Shown piece after piece: positions 11,181 to 22,706 of a stretch of DNA of 64,000 nucleotides. The notes under the pieces are model-generated. The model did not search any database and had not been told where the DNA came from. It was given only the letters and a program-made list of their open reading frames with translations. A program made the position numbers and the translations under genes. Position 1 is the first letter of the stretch, and each line of letters opens with the position of its first letter. This stretch comes from Gautieria morchelliformis (lineage: Eukaryota; Basidiomycota; Agaricomycetes; Gomphales; Gomphaceae), in contig WHVA01000008.1 of the NCBI GenBank assembly GCA_015179125.1, forward strand, positions 496,001 through 560,000, written 5' to 3'.

Positions 11181-13375
11181 CTACAGAGCCACAGCCCCAT
11201 CGGCATTCTGTTTACCTCGTGCGATATCCAGCATGGTATGATTGGAGACCACAGTCTCATAATCGTAGGGATCTCCATGTGCCTTTGGTGTATTTGTGTG
11301 ACTGGAGGCATTCTGCGCCGGAACATCAAGGTATTGAGAATTAGTTGAACCTTTTCCAAAACATCAAGGCATCAAGAAATTCCTGACATAGCAGTTACAG
11401 CCAATTGCTACAACAACAAGATATGACTCACCTTGCTCGTGCCAAAGATAAGAAAAGCAACGAGAGGGGCTGTGAGAGTTGGAGCTCGTGAGTAATAGTA
11501 CGGTCACTATGCTATAGCACGATGGCGGCCAAAACGCACTTCCGGCTTGCAGCATGTCGACCCACACAGGGATGAAAGAAAGTCCAATTCCTTTAGGGCC
11601 ACTAGGGATGAGCATTCTCCATGCGCTAAGCATAGTTGCCACGTAGGCTCTTTCACAGTGGCAGGTTCGTATGTAGCCGCGCGGGTACCCATGCACATGA
11701 TCAGACACAGGACGCGAAAGACTGCATACGGGGAAAGGGAACATACACGGCGACCACAACACGATATACGCAAAAAAAGATGACGCGCAAGATCACAGAG
11801 AGTGAGATTTGAAGTCCCTTTTCTCCAGTTCGTCGGAAAAACCGCCAATGACGGTACAGAATGCGGATTATACACACTTTGAGAACGATCAGCGAAGCTT
11901 CGCAAAGAGAATCCACTTACCATCAAGTATCAGAGTAACCATCAAGATAACGAACAATAGAATGTACTGACAGAGAACCCTGGGGAGGCGGTCACCTGTC
12001 TCGCTTACATAGTGTACATGATACAAAGTGCTCACAAAATTCTGCTTAGTGATAAAAAACAATAAAAATTCAACTGCGAGAAAATAAAGGCCCTTTCAAC
12101 AGCCTGGAAAATCGAGTGGACTATGGTCAGAGAAAGCATTGTCATATAAGAAATGAGACATTACTGGAGTAGCGCTGAGACCCGGCAACGAGAACAACAG
12201 CAGAGACACGTAAGGCGCTGATAGAAGCTGTTGTGGTGAAGAAAGGTCTAATAAATACCAGTCACAGGTGATGGCGAAGGAGAAGCACCGCAATTCTCGT
12301 CCGTCGAATTTGTCCGGGTTTACGAGGTCCATAGATGGCAGCTCTGATATCCAACCACATCTATGTATGTCTGAATTGTGTACTCGCCATGACGATAGAA
12401 GAACACAGATACCTGAACAATCAATGAACACATAGCAGTATCTGTCATCGCCTGAGTTCCGGGGACCAGCGCTGCCTGAATCAAGCACTCCCCGGCGGAG
12501 TGGATGAATGGAAGAGGGTATAAACCCTGCTGGCTGGGCCCAAGCGGTATAGTCTGCCGTAGCCCGTGGTGAAGTGCTGTGACCCGAAATACGGAAAGGC
12601 TTGACTCACCCTATAGAGAATGTTATGCTGGACAATATCCACGTGAAGCAAAAGCTAAGAAATGTAACATTCCGTCTCGTTTTTTTGGGAAAGATAGAGA
12701 AGATGAGGAGGATGGGAAGTCCAATGTGACCGCCGATTATCTGTAGCGCACGGTATATGGCCTGCTGTTCCCCCAGCTCTGCAAAAGATCCGGACAAAGC
12801 AGATGAAGAGGGCAGCAAGAAAATTGATGAGTTTCACACACGTTCATCTAGTCGATTCATACTGTCCAGTATAGCCGAGGCATCAGGTGTGAGCTGGAGT
12901 TGCACGTTGTCAGTGCTGTGTCCATCAAAATGGCACAAGGCTATTTGGGCTAGTACAGCTACATGTCAGATGCTTCTGCAAAGTAGCAATTTGTGACCGA
13001 CGACATTACCGTTCAAATCATATTGGACCTGTGCCAAGCCATCTGCATAATAATTCCCGCATAACGATGCAATTGCAATACCCTGGATTTCATTGTTTGA
13101 GCAGCAGCCACGAGCCCCAGAACATACGGTCGCGACTGCTACGTTGGGGCACTTCATTGCTGGTTCGTGCTTTCAGTTGGGCTTCCATCCCGAGTGAACA
13201 GTTCACCTGTAATGCCATCGTTCCATTGGGAAGAGGGGCGGACAATGGAATATAATTTCTAATGACTGAACAAAGACATTAATTCTCCGAGCAAGATCTT
13301 GGACTAAGTATTGTTCTCACTGTTTGAACATGTGACAGCAGAGACGAAGAGTAGGATCACAGCGATCCCAAGCAT
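11181..13375 (-). CDS. Seven-pass membrane protein with secreted ectodomain, copy 1
   Basis: Minus-strand multi-intron gene, one of three paralogs here. It starts with a signal peptide (MLGIAVILLFVSAVTCS, ATG 13373-13375) followed by an ectodomain containing GARGCCSNNEIQ (about 13070-13125). Hydrophobic segments follow in order: GGHIGLPILLIFSIFPKK with FCFTWILSSITFSIG (12606-12740), a segment near 12430-12480, one near 12150-12215, a segment ending RHWRFFRRTGE near 11820, and TAPLVAFLIFGTSK (about 11438-11490). The C-tail reads EFLDALMFWKRFN and ends YETVVSNHTMLDIARG, stop 11181-11183. Layout and spacing suggest an N-out receptor-like protein at a cell membrane. A GTGAGT donor follows GTSK, and an intron inside the signal-peptide codons resembles that of copy 3. 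Whether all exons are intact cannot be told by eye; frame changes in the ectodomain may be introns or damage. Confidence 0.6.
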
Positions 13376-15878
13376 TGTCGCAAGCAAAGAGAAAACTTTC
13401 AAGCAGAAGAATGAGTGATTGACAGCCTGAACTGCAGGCGGTTTCTGTTATAAGAGTGGAATGATCAATTACCAAGGCAGGTCAGTGGCTGTGCATACAC
13501 AGTGGTCTCAGATTGGCTAAGTGACTTGAAATGGTTACACAAGTTCCCGGAAGAGATGCGGTGCTGCATACTAGAGATAAGGCCATCACAGAAGCTGCCA
13601 GATCATCTAGAAGTCAGTGGGTACGAATTTGAGGCGTCGTCGCCATCTCAACCCATCGAAATCGTCACGGCATCACGCCGTTGCGATCAGGATTTTTGGA
13701 TTGTTCCTACAGAACAAACTCGAACGCATCAGTGTCACATAAACGCCGCTGTAGTGCATGTCTTGCTTACCTAAACTAGATTAGCATGACTGGTCTGCGG
13801 CACACTTTCGCCCTGCTTTGTCGTGTCCGGCTCCATGAACACCGGCTCCGTTCTCGCCGCTTTCTCAACCTCGCTATACTTAAGCGCTAAATAGTTCTTA
13901 GGTGGTGTCTGCGCTCACAGCACCATCAGTGGCCGCTTCTCACAGGCGCACGCACCCCGCGGTGACTCATTCCTGTCGCCGCCCTCTATACCCGTCTTTA
14001 CCTCTCCCAACAGCACTCGCATGCCACCCTCTGCTGCGCTTCAAGCTTCACCTCCTATCCCTCCCCACCCATGATCTCCCCAGCTCAGCCCCATATATCT
14101 CAGGGAAAATGGTGAATAGAGGTCGAGAGCGAGTGGGCACGCGTACAGTATTCTCTGTGGCCACGTTGCTGCGGATGCACAAGACCACACTGCGTTCTGG
14201 TATGGTGTCGCCATAAGGCCACGCACAGCTAAGAACGCTGAATCACTCCAGCATGGGGCTTTCGGTGTTCTGGTGCGCTTTGGTAGCTGTGCTTATGGTT
14301 TTCTTTGCTGTTGGTTCTGTGTGATTTGATGTGTCTCTGCCGTCTTGGTACTTCTCTCTCCTTTGGGATTGCTCTGATTTCTGCCATCCTCTTCCATCTT
14401 TTCATTTCTCCTCTGCTCCTATGTCTAATGGGTGCGGTTTTTGGGGCTATGAGTCCTTTTCGTATCGTGGGAGTTACGCGCGTTTATTGGTCCGTTTGGT
14501 GAGTCGCACACTTTGGATGGATCTCACCTGCAACATCGTGTCTAGTACCAAAGGTCATCCTCTCATTTGTTTCATTTTAAATCCCTCGCGTCGCCTCACA
14601 GTCCCTCATCCGCATTCCTTCACTATCTCACCTCGCCCAGCATATCCCTTCCTCTCCCTCACCTCGCGTCTCCTTTCCGCCTATCTAGACGAGTATTGTA
14701 TATCTCCCAGGATACCGTAAAGGTAGCATATCAAGAGGCTTTCAGGGTGATCGAAATAGGCAGTCTTTTGAGTCGATTTAGGTCATGAGCACACTAACCC
14801 ACTCACTGCTTGTGGCAGGGCAGCTGCATGTGCGCAGTGTATCGCTCAATCCAATCTCGTATGCCCCTTGTCACACTGGTCATGCTGCTCAGCACCTATG
14901 GATACTTGCTCTGACTACATCTCCAGCGAGGCACGAGGGCTGTACAGGAGCCAGGAATGGGTTGAAGACCACGCCGCTATCTATGCACTCAATACGTGCT
15001 CGATTCCATTCCTTTGACACAACCTTCTGCATTGTGGTGTCATGTGTTTGGTTTCGTTTTTATATCTCTGCTTTGGTTGAGCTTAAGTTCGCATGCCGCT
15101 GCTGCTAGTGTGCTCCATCGTATCCCGAGTCACTTTCTTCCGTCTACCCTCTCGATGTCGGCCACCGATTTCTTGCAGGCAATTCAATATCATGAACACA
15201 GTAAGACCAGAACCCGTCAGTGGCTGGTGACCTCCCGAACGAGGCACAGCTCCCGCCGCCTGGCCTTGCCGTCTCCTTATTGATGTTTTTCACGCCCGTC
15301 TCTTAGTTCGCTCTTCCCTACCGTTTGCGCTTCGGCTCCTCGCACTCAGTCCGACTCGCTCTCGTACACCGACCGCCCTTCCCAGCCTCACCATCTGAGA
15401 TAGTTCTAGGACTCTATAACCATCGCAGTCGCCATCCGCTCGTCAGCGTCTACTCAGCGTCCGGGGCCACCCTACTCCCACCCGCCTCCTCACTTTGTTA
15501 GAGACCGTGGGAGGCCAGAGGCAGGGCCAAATAATGCAAACGTGCAAACCCGGTCATGCTCAGACGAGCAGGAAAGCATTAAAGAGTGACTCCCGCCCGC
15601 CGCTCTCGACCCTGACGTTTTTGGTAGATATTTTTGTGGTTTCTATCGATTGGCTTTGATTATCATGTTATTCTCTGGGTATGCTCCCACTGCTACTCTG
15701 ATGACTCGTCTACCTTTTGTAACTACCTTGATAGAAGCTCGCTGCTTCCTCTGGGACCCAAATGGTTGACCAGAAATTGCATGGGTCACGAAACCATGAC
15801 AATGCAACCCAGGCGTTGACACCGAGCCCAGATATGTGGGGCGCGGTGTTATACAATGAACAACTACAGGGCCAAACC
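13376..15878. other. Intergenic; 5' flank of copy 1 and duplicated 3' flank of copy 2
   Basis: No supported gene. Sequence upstream of copy 1 (13390-13520) resembles that upstream of copies 2 and 3, so a promoter is probably shared. From about 14780 to 15760 the sequence is homologous to about 52760-53650 downstream of copy 3. A part near 14000-14300 resembles 35480-35780. Short plus-strand frames (14331-14720, 14785-15108) show no domain. Confidence 0.5.
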
Positions 15879-18088
15879 CTAATCGGTATGCTTCGTTTCT
15901 TGCCTAATATCCAATACGCTATCGCGGGAGGCCACACTCTCGTCATCAAAGACCTCTCCATGCGCATTGGATACTCTTTGTGTTGTGACTGGAGACCTTT
16001 TGCGCCGGATTATCAAGCTGTAGAAATCGACTGGCTTGAATCTTCTTGGCCAAAATATTAATGTGTCGAGAACTTCCTGCGAAAGAAGCTCGAGCCACGA
16101 ACTTATTGTATGAAATAGGAATATATGACCCACTTTGTTCGTGCCAAAAATAATGGAAGCGACGAGTGGGGCTAGGATAGACATGAATACATAGATAATT
16201 GCCATAGCATGATGAACGTGAATCACGTACTTTGAGCTTGCAGCGTGTCGACCCAGATAGGGATGATGGAATAAGAGCCAGATTGATCAGGGCCCCGGAG
16301 GGTAGAAATGCCAGAAACGCTCAGCATAATTGCCACATATGCTCTTTCACCGTGGCAATCCCATAGATAACCGAGGGATAGACATGCAAATGGTGAGCCT
16401 CAGGACGCGAGAAGCACCACAGCATATGGGGAAAATAAACATACACGGCGACCACAATGCGATATGCGCAAAAGATGATGACACGAAAGGCAACAGAGAG
16501 TGGTATTCCAAGTGCATTTTCTCCAGTGCGTTGAAAAAACCACCAACGGCGATACAGAATGCGGATTATGCATACTTTGAAACGGATCAGGGAAGCAACA
16601 AAATGAGGACCCAACTTACCATCAAATATGAGAGTGACAATCAAGATGAAGAGCAATACCGTGTACTGGGAGATGAGGCTATGGAGGTTGGAGTTAAATG
16701 TCTCAGTTTGCAGAGTGTAAATAAAAGGATGGAGTGCTCACAAAGTGTCATTTTCAAGTAACGTACAATAAAAATTGGTTTGAAGTGGTCGTCCGGAACT
16801 GAACTGAAACCAGAGCGTATAGATAACCAGAGGAGACTTGGCCGTAGAAGCAATGAGGTCTAACCTTGACAAAGCCCGCGCTAGCACTAGCGCTGAGAGC
16901 CAGCAACGAGAACGCCAGTAGGGACACATAAGGCGCTGCTAGAAGCTGTTATGGTGGAGAAAGGACCCATATATTACAATTACAGATGATGACAAATGAT
17001 ATCTACCGTAGCTCTCGTCCATCGAATTTGTCCAGGTGTAAGAGGTCCATGGATGGCAGCTCTGATATCCAACCACAGCTATGGATGGATGAATTGTGCA
17101 CTCCCAATGACAATAGAAGAACACAGCTACCTGAACAATCAATGCACACATGGCGGTATCTGTCATCACCTGAACTCCGGAGACCAGTGTTGCCTGAGTC
17201 AAGCACTCCCGGTCGGAGTGAATAAATGGAAGAGTCGCTGGAAAAGATACGCTTGCTGGTCAACGATATAATCTACCGTAGCCCGTGGCGATGTGCTATG
17301 ACCCGAAATACGACAAGGCTTGACTCACCCTATAGAGAAAGTTATGCTGGACAATATCCACGTGAAGCAAAAGTTAAGAAATATAAGATTCCGTATCGTT
17401 TTTTTGGGAAAGATAGAGAAAATGAGGACGATGGGAAGCCCAATGTGACCGCCGATTATCTGTAGCGCAAGGTATATGGCCTGCTTTTGCCTCAGCTCTG
17501 CATAATAACCGAACTGAGGAGACGAAAAGGGCAAATCAATGAGCTTCACACACGTTTATCTAGTCCATTCAGACTATCCAGGATAGCCGAGGCATCAGGT
17601 GTGAGCTGGAGTTGCACGTTGTCAGCACTGTGTCCATAAAAATGGCACAAGGCTATTTGGACTACCATGGCTACATGTCAGATGCTTCTGCAATTGGCAA
17701 TTTGCGACCGATGACATTACTGTTCATATCATATTGGACTTGTGCCAACCATACCCCATCTGGTTCAGAATTCCCGCATAGCATATACATTGCAATATCC
17801 TGGATTTCGTTGTTTGAGCAGCAGCCACGAGCTCCAAGGCATACATCCAAAGGTGAAGACTTCGGTGGGCACTTCATTGCCGGTTTGTAATTTCAGTGAG
17901 CTTCCATAGCGAGTAAACAGTTCACCTGTAGCACCATCGTTCCATTGGAAAGAGGAGCTGACAATGGAATGTGATCTATTTTGACTGAACGGACATAAGT
18001 TTTCCTTGCAAGATCTCGAAGTATCGTACTTACTGCTTGAACATGTGGCAGCAGCGACGAAGGGTAGAATCACAGCAATCCCCAGCAT
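15879..18088 (-). CDS. Seven-pass membrane protein with secreted ectodomain, copy 2
   Basis: Best readable member of the family. Signal peptide MLGIAVILPFVAAATCSSS starts at 18088; a likely intron begins GTAAGTACGA in the next codons. The ectodomain gives NGTMVLQVNC, then GARGCCSNNEIQDIAMYMLC and WLAQVQYDMNSNVIG (about 17685-17840). Hydrophobic segments: GGHIGLPIVLIFSIFPKK and FLNFCFTWILSSITFSIG (17325-17460), TDTAMCALIVQVAVFFYC (about 17110-17165), APYVSLLAFSLLALSASAG (about 16880-16935), IPLSVAFRVIIFCAYRIVVA (about 16440-16500), and YVFMSILAPLVASIIFGTNK (about 16140-16200). After a further intron the tail EVLDTLIFWPRRFKPVD and a polar cytoplasmic end reach the stop at 15879. The hydrophobic loop layout, with FGT near the end of the last helix, is typical of an agaricomycete 7TM family; ligand and signalling partner are unknown. 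Confidence 0.65.
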
Positions 18089-20353
18089 TCACAGAGAGAA
18101 AATGTTCAAGTAGAAGAATGAGTGGCGATTGACTCCGCCTGAACTGCACGGGTTTCGGTTATAAGAGTCTATCGCGAGCGCCAGTCCGCGAAGATTTAGC
18201 ACAGCAAACTTTGATCGGCAGTGTCGACTCAATGGTCTTCTAACGAGAACAAACAAACGCCAAAAACGAATACAGTCAAAGGCAGCATGTTACAATGGTA
18301 CAAAGGGGAAATAAATCAGTTAGTAAAATGGATAAACCAAAACCAGGCAAAGAACTTTACCTCCGACTGTCAGAGGGGAGAAGTTACGCCTAAGGGAGGA
18401 AGAGCGATCGACAAGTGCGAATGAGTCAAGGGAAACAAAGCAACGAAAGCAATAATACCACAACGAACCGAGTGACATAGATAAGCGGCATAAGTGGCGA
18501 CCATTACGCTGTTGCGTGAGTGCCTCGCTATGCACCACAAAAGAGATCGAAGCGCCTGGCCGGCGCATTGCTATGACCCATCATGATGGTGAGGAGAATG
18601 ATACGATATGAATTAAGTAAGTTAGGGGTCAACGACGAAGGATATCCTTCGGGAATCGTGCATATCCCTTGAAGTGAAGTTGGGTCGAGAGAACCCTCTT
18701 TCGTCGGAGCGAGGACATAAGCTGGATCCATGTATAGAAAGTTGCGGTGCTTCATACGCTGCCAACACGTTCGACAGATCCCAAGCGGGCAATTGGCAGT
18801 GAACCAGTATAGGGCTTCTTACCTTGGAGCAGATCAAACGAACGGCACCGATGAATGTATTCTCAGCTGGATGACATCAATCAGCGTGCACGGCAGAGAA
18901 CAAGTTGGTGGATCGGTTCTTCGGTAAAGACCGGGACAATTCTACACTGTCACTATTACCTGAGGTTTGTCTTTCCACACCCTATAGTCTCATCGATCTC
19001 ATCGATGGTAACCATGGCGTAGAATCTACGCCATGACAACATGATGCGCCTCAAACTCGTCCCTGAATTCGCCCCTGTCATACTGCAGCAGGCGTAAAGA
19101 GGATCGAGCCAACGTCAGATATCTTGGGCATTCGAGCGATTCTCAGGTGCCGCCTTTATAGGCATTTGCATGTGCCTGATGAGCGGATCCTGTCTGACGT
19201 GGAATTTGTCCGGCCTTGATCGGTTCTTGCGGAAGGGGAAGTAGCAGCGTGCCATACACTCACTGGCGACTCGCTTCCAACGTCCGGACCGTGTTGATGA
19301 TCACGCCCCGTGACATCTCTAGCTCATTGTCCTGCACCAACTTCAACTCCTTCGTGGCATGGCGCGTGAACTAATGCCGTGCCATGTACCGTTCTAGCTG
19401 AGCGCGAGCGCGGCTAGATGTCGGTGCCGCGGACACTGTCCCTTGCGGCGCTGGACGGTTCTTGGGTCTGGGTCTCCTACCTGGCTGCACCAAAGCAGCC
19501 GTCGCGACTGGTGGCACATACGTCCCGTTCCATGAATTTCCCCTTCGTGACACTCATTAGTTGGTCGCAGTTGGAGGTTGAGTCATATGATCTGTCAAAG
19601 CCATCGATTAAACCTACTGCCCATGACTGGCAACATGTACTCACTGGTTCACCCCATCTACGACGTGTGCGGACCGTCCGCCCATCTGGTATGGTGTCCA
19701 CATGCTGGGTGCTGATGGACCGTCGCTCGTACATGGCCATCGCTTGGCCGCTGTGCCACCGGACAATGGATGTCAGCGTAAGCGCTCTGTCCATTTCGCT
19801 GAAGGATTCGCACAGTCGATCGCATAAGGAAGATCAGGCCCTAGAACCTTGGAAGTGGGGAAAGTAGCCATGGTGCTGACTTGTTCGTTCGTCATACAAT
19901 TCGCCTCCTTCGGCAAGAAGTCTGATGAGTTGCACTGTCATTGAAGGCGACAGAACGTCGCGGTGAGATGGCTCTGCCACGCCGTACGGCTGCCATGCAT
20001 GATTCCAACATGCATCATGCTGTTGGTTAGGTTGCTGACCCCAGCAGCAAGAAGGAAAGAGATACAGAATGAAAAATCATAATAAATATTTACATAACAC
20101 GTCATGCGGCATACCGCAACGGCGACGCTTCAAATTCCCAAGTGCGTGACACTTTCGGTCAAGTCTCCATGATTTCAAATCACAGGTAAGACGCGAATGT
20201 TTAACTGTGCCAAAAACTCTTCATGAACCAGCAAATTCAGTGGTTATTCAAACGACACGGGTCACAGTGAGTGGTAATTGTGCTCGGCCGGGAGAGCCCT
20301 TTATCCTGAAATTGATGCATATATAAGTGTGGCCATAAATTTTGGGATTAGGC
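18089..20353. other. No recognisable gene; weak minus-strand coding signal at 19300-19560
   Basis: The first 150 bases are the promoter side of membrane-protein copy 2. Around 19371-19553 the minus strand reads an Arg/Pro-rich peptide. A following stretch, ELKLVQDNELEMSRGVIINT (about 19280-19340), looks like real protein in a shifted frame. This may be a decayed gene or element protein. The rest of the 2.2 kb is anonymous. Confidence 0.3.
19013..19035. repeat. Perfect inverted repeat, 11-bp arms
   Basis: CATGGCGTAGA (19013-19023) and TCTACGCCATG (19025-19035) are exact reverse complements around a single A. Just upstream is the palindrome-rich CATCGATCTCATCGATGG. The structure could be a binding site for a dimeric factor or a small cruciform. 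Confidence 0.7.
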
Positions 20354-20764
20354 TCACATTGGGGTTACAAGGTGGGAGGCACCCTTGATAATTTCAGGAT
20401 TTCCAGGAGAAGGGGCGAATTCAAAGTTATCCAAAAGCTCGATTAGTACCGCCTGCATTTCAATTACTCTGAATCGTTGTAAGGAGCCGAAAGTCAGCAG
20501 CATAGCGGAGAACACACGCGAAGCGCCATCTGGATACAGGGAGGTCACCCCCTTTCGCGGTCAAGAAGTGAAGCAGAGACGCACCCAATGCAAAGCCGTA
20601 CACCGCTGCTGAATGTTGCGCTGCCAGTACGAGTTAGCTTCGCATACCACTTGGACTAAGTTAATCCGTACATGTTGCCGAGCACGCCAATACCGGTTTT
20701 CTGATTGGATTCGACACCCTCCAGGAAACGCTGTGGCCTCCATATGTCTGCGTCTTCACCCCAT
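20354..20764 (-). pseudogene. Cytochrome P450, C-terminal part (split by a retroelement)
   Basis: Minus-strand end of a P450. Next to the insertion point the frame reads GEDADIWRPQRFLEG and QKTGIGVLGN, the region before the heme loop. After a short intron comes FSSGVRLCIGWRFA, the heme-binding loop with its axial Cys (CIG); it is itself split by an intron (GTGCGTCT...TCCAG), and another intron (GTGTGTTC...TTCAG) follows RFA. The last exon reads VIEMQAVLIELLDNFEFA and ends GASHLVTPM, stop at 20354. All these are standard for class II microsomal fungal P450s of about 520-550 residues. The continuation lies at 26148-27960, beyond the copia-type element. Confidence 0.85.
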
Positions 20765-21767
20765 TGTTGCGTCATGTGATACAGTCAGAGTATTAGTCAG
20801 CATTTGGTGCTAAGATAGAAGTCATCTTAAACTGGCACCTTTATGTAAGCGGGCACTTAGGTCACGTGATGCGCCAAATCCTCGCCTCGGTGTTTGAATC
20901 ATATTACATGAATTCCTTGTCCAACTCAGACATAATGTTTGGAGGTAAAGAACAATGGGCATGGTATTTACAGTTTGCCCAGACAGCTTGTGCCCCATTC
21001 AACCCTTTTTTGTAGGCATCTATAAATCGGGCCAACCTATTAGCATACCTGTTGAGGAGTTAGAATCTGCTGATAGGAAACAATTCTCACACACCTCTGA
21101 ATCTGTACCAAGGGGACATCATCTAGACAGCCATGACCCCTGAGGCCTGAATGTGTGAATGGGGTTGGCCGGGCGGTCTAAGTGATGACTAAGTAAGCGG
21201 CCTGCAGTGGAACTCACCTAGTGTAAGGTTGTACCTACCTAAACCCCGATTTAAGCAGTAGAAATGTGTAGCAAGGGCCCCAGAGTGGTTTGAGGCTTTT
21301 TTCGTGCATCGTCCAAAGGTTCGAAAGGCTGACAAATAGGTCACGTGACCACCAAATTCCATCAGTCAGAAAACCGAAATTGCAGGAAATCATTCTAGGA
21401 CATTGGAAAAATAATTTGATATTTTTTCTATGTCACATTTTGGATGCTATATATCTCCTCAATAAATATAGATATATCCTAAGTCTCTCCTAAGGATTGT
21501 AGGTAGACATGTCCCAAAGAGACTCTAGGAAGCCATTTGGCAAAAAGTGTTTGCCTTCGAGTGTTATTGAGCTCGCCGTTGGACTGTGCTCAGCTTATGT
21601 AAGGGGTGCCAGTTTAAGATGACTTCTATCTTATACAGTAGAACGCAGCTGAGTTCGAAGGAAGAATCACACTTATCTTCTTCCGAACTCAGGCAAGTTA
21701 TTAGTATCTTGTAGATAGGAAGAATCACACTTATCTTCCTCCGAACTCAGACATCACTGCGCTAACA
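20765..21767 (+). repeat. 5' LTR of the copia element (interrupted)
   Basis: LTR sequence at 20765-20812 and 21632-21767, separated by the TA-flanked element at 20813-21631. Compared with the 3' LTR it carries an extra tandem unit built on GAAGAATCACACTTATCTTC. It ends GCTAACA directly before the primer-binding site. Confidence 0.88.
20813..21631. mobile_element. Non-autonomous TIR element with TA target duplication (Tc1/mariner-like MITE)
   Basis: The ends are exact 27-bp inverted repeats beginning AGATAGAAGTCATCTTAAAC, with partial matching for roughly 15 bases more. TA stands on both sides (20811-20812 and 21632-21633); the uninterrupted site survives in the 3' LTR as GGTGCTATACAG, so the element boundaries are certain. 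It is 819 bp long with no transposase frame, hence non-autonomous. The superfamily is inferred from the TA duplication alone. It inserted after, or was carried in by, the retroelement's 5' LTR. Confidence 0.85.
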
Positions 21768-21783
21768 GGTTATGGGCCCCGCG
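21768..21783 (+). promoter_or_regulatory. Candidate primer-binding site of the copia element
   Basis: GGTTATGGGCCCCG follows the 5' LTR with no gap. It resembles the complement of the initiator-Met tRNA anticodon stem-loop, the half-tRNA primer known for several copia-type elements, rather than a tRNA 3' end (no TGG start). The pairing is inferred from memory of that tRNA region. Confidence 0.55.
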
Positions 21784-21810
21784 CTGTAAATCGAAGAATA
21801 GATCATCGCC

Positions 21811-22706
21811 ATGTCAGATTCAGAAGCGGAAAACCGCACGAAGAGCACGAAGCTCACAAGTACAAACTACAATGTCTGGACAGTAGCGCTACAAGGCAAA
21901 CTAATGACTGTCAATGCGTGGCGAATTATCACCAAAGAATTCAAACGGCCAACCGACGTAGAAGAGGCCGAGAAATGGCAACTGAAAAAGGAGGAAGCGG
22001 CCGGCATCTTATTAAAATCCTTATCGCCCACACAATACGTCCACGTTGAAGGCGTAATGGACGATCCCGTGGAGATGTGGAAGAGATTAAAAGCAGCACA
22101 CCAGTCACAAGTCGCAAATAGTTGATTCCACGCGATGCAAAAACTCTAAACATATGAAAGGACGATGCCGAATCTCTTACAGACTGTATCACCCGCGTCA
22201 ATACCACTACAAATGATCTCATAGCCCTTGCACCAAATACCCTTACCGTGCAAAACGTTATCGATGAAATCGGCGTACACGCAGCACTTACAGGTCTTGA
22301 CCAAGCTGAATATGGGGCTTTCACGTCATCCCTCCTCCTGATCAGCACCCTTGACCGTACCACAGTGGCCACGGTGTTCCAAAACGAAGATCTGAAGTGT
22401 CACACTTCTACGATCTCAACGGCCGCCGCACTATCCACAACTCGAGGCAAAAAGGGTACTGTACCTACGTGCGCGGTATGCAAGAAGCGAGGGCACCTGG
22501 CAGATCGCTGCTGGATCGCTCATCCAGAGCTTAGACCAGCATGCAGGAGTGAAGAGAATGACAAGGGAAAGGCCGCAAATCAAGCCAGAGAGAGCGAAAA
22601 TATGCAGGAACTCGCTGGAAACGCGAGTTTGCGGCTATCTTTCCCCTCCCACAGCGACGATGCTGCTTACGCTGGAACACAGACATGGGAGCCACGAGTC
22701 ATATGA
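21811..22706 (+). pseudogene. copia gag region
   Basis: Begins MSDSEAENRTKSTKLTSTNY, the usual start of a copia gag (substrate phrase NYNVWTVALQGKL), and contains a CCHC zinc knuckle, CAVCKKRGHLADRC, near 22470-22515. In intact relatives this forms the capsid and binds RNA. It is part of a broken element. Confidence 0.8.

Noticed and set aside
21160-21330. tRNA- or SINE-like A box (GGCCGGGCGGTCTAAG)
   Set aside because: The only B-box-like word (GGTTCGAAA, about 21313) is too far away and no tRNA fold can be drawn; it lies in the TA-flanked element.
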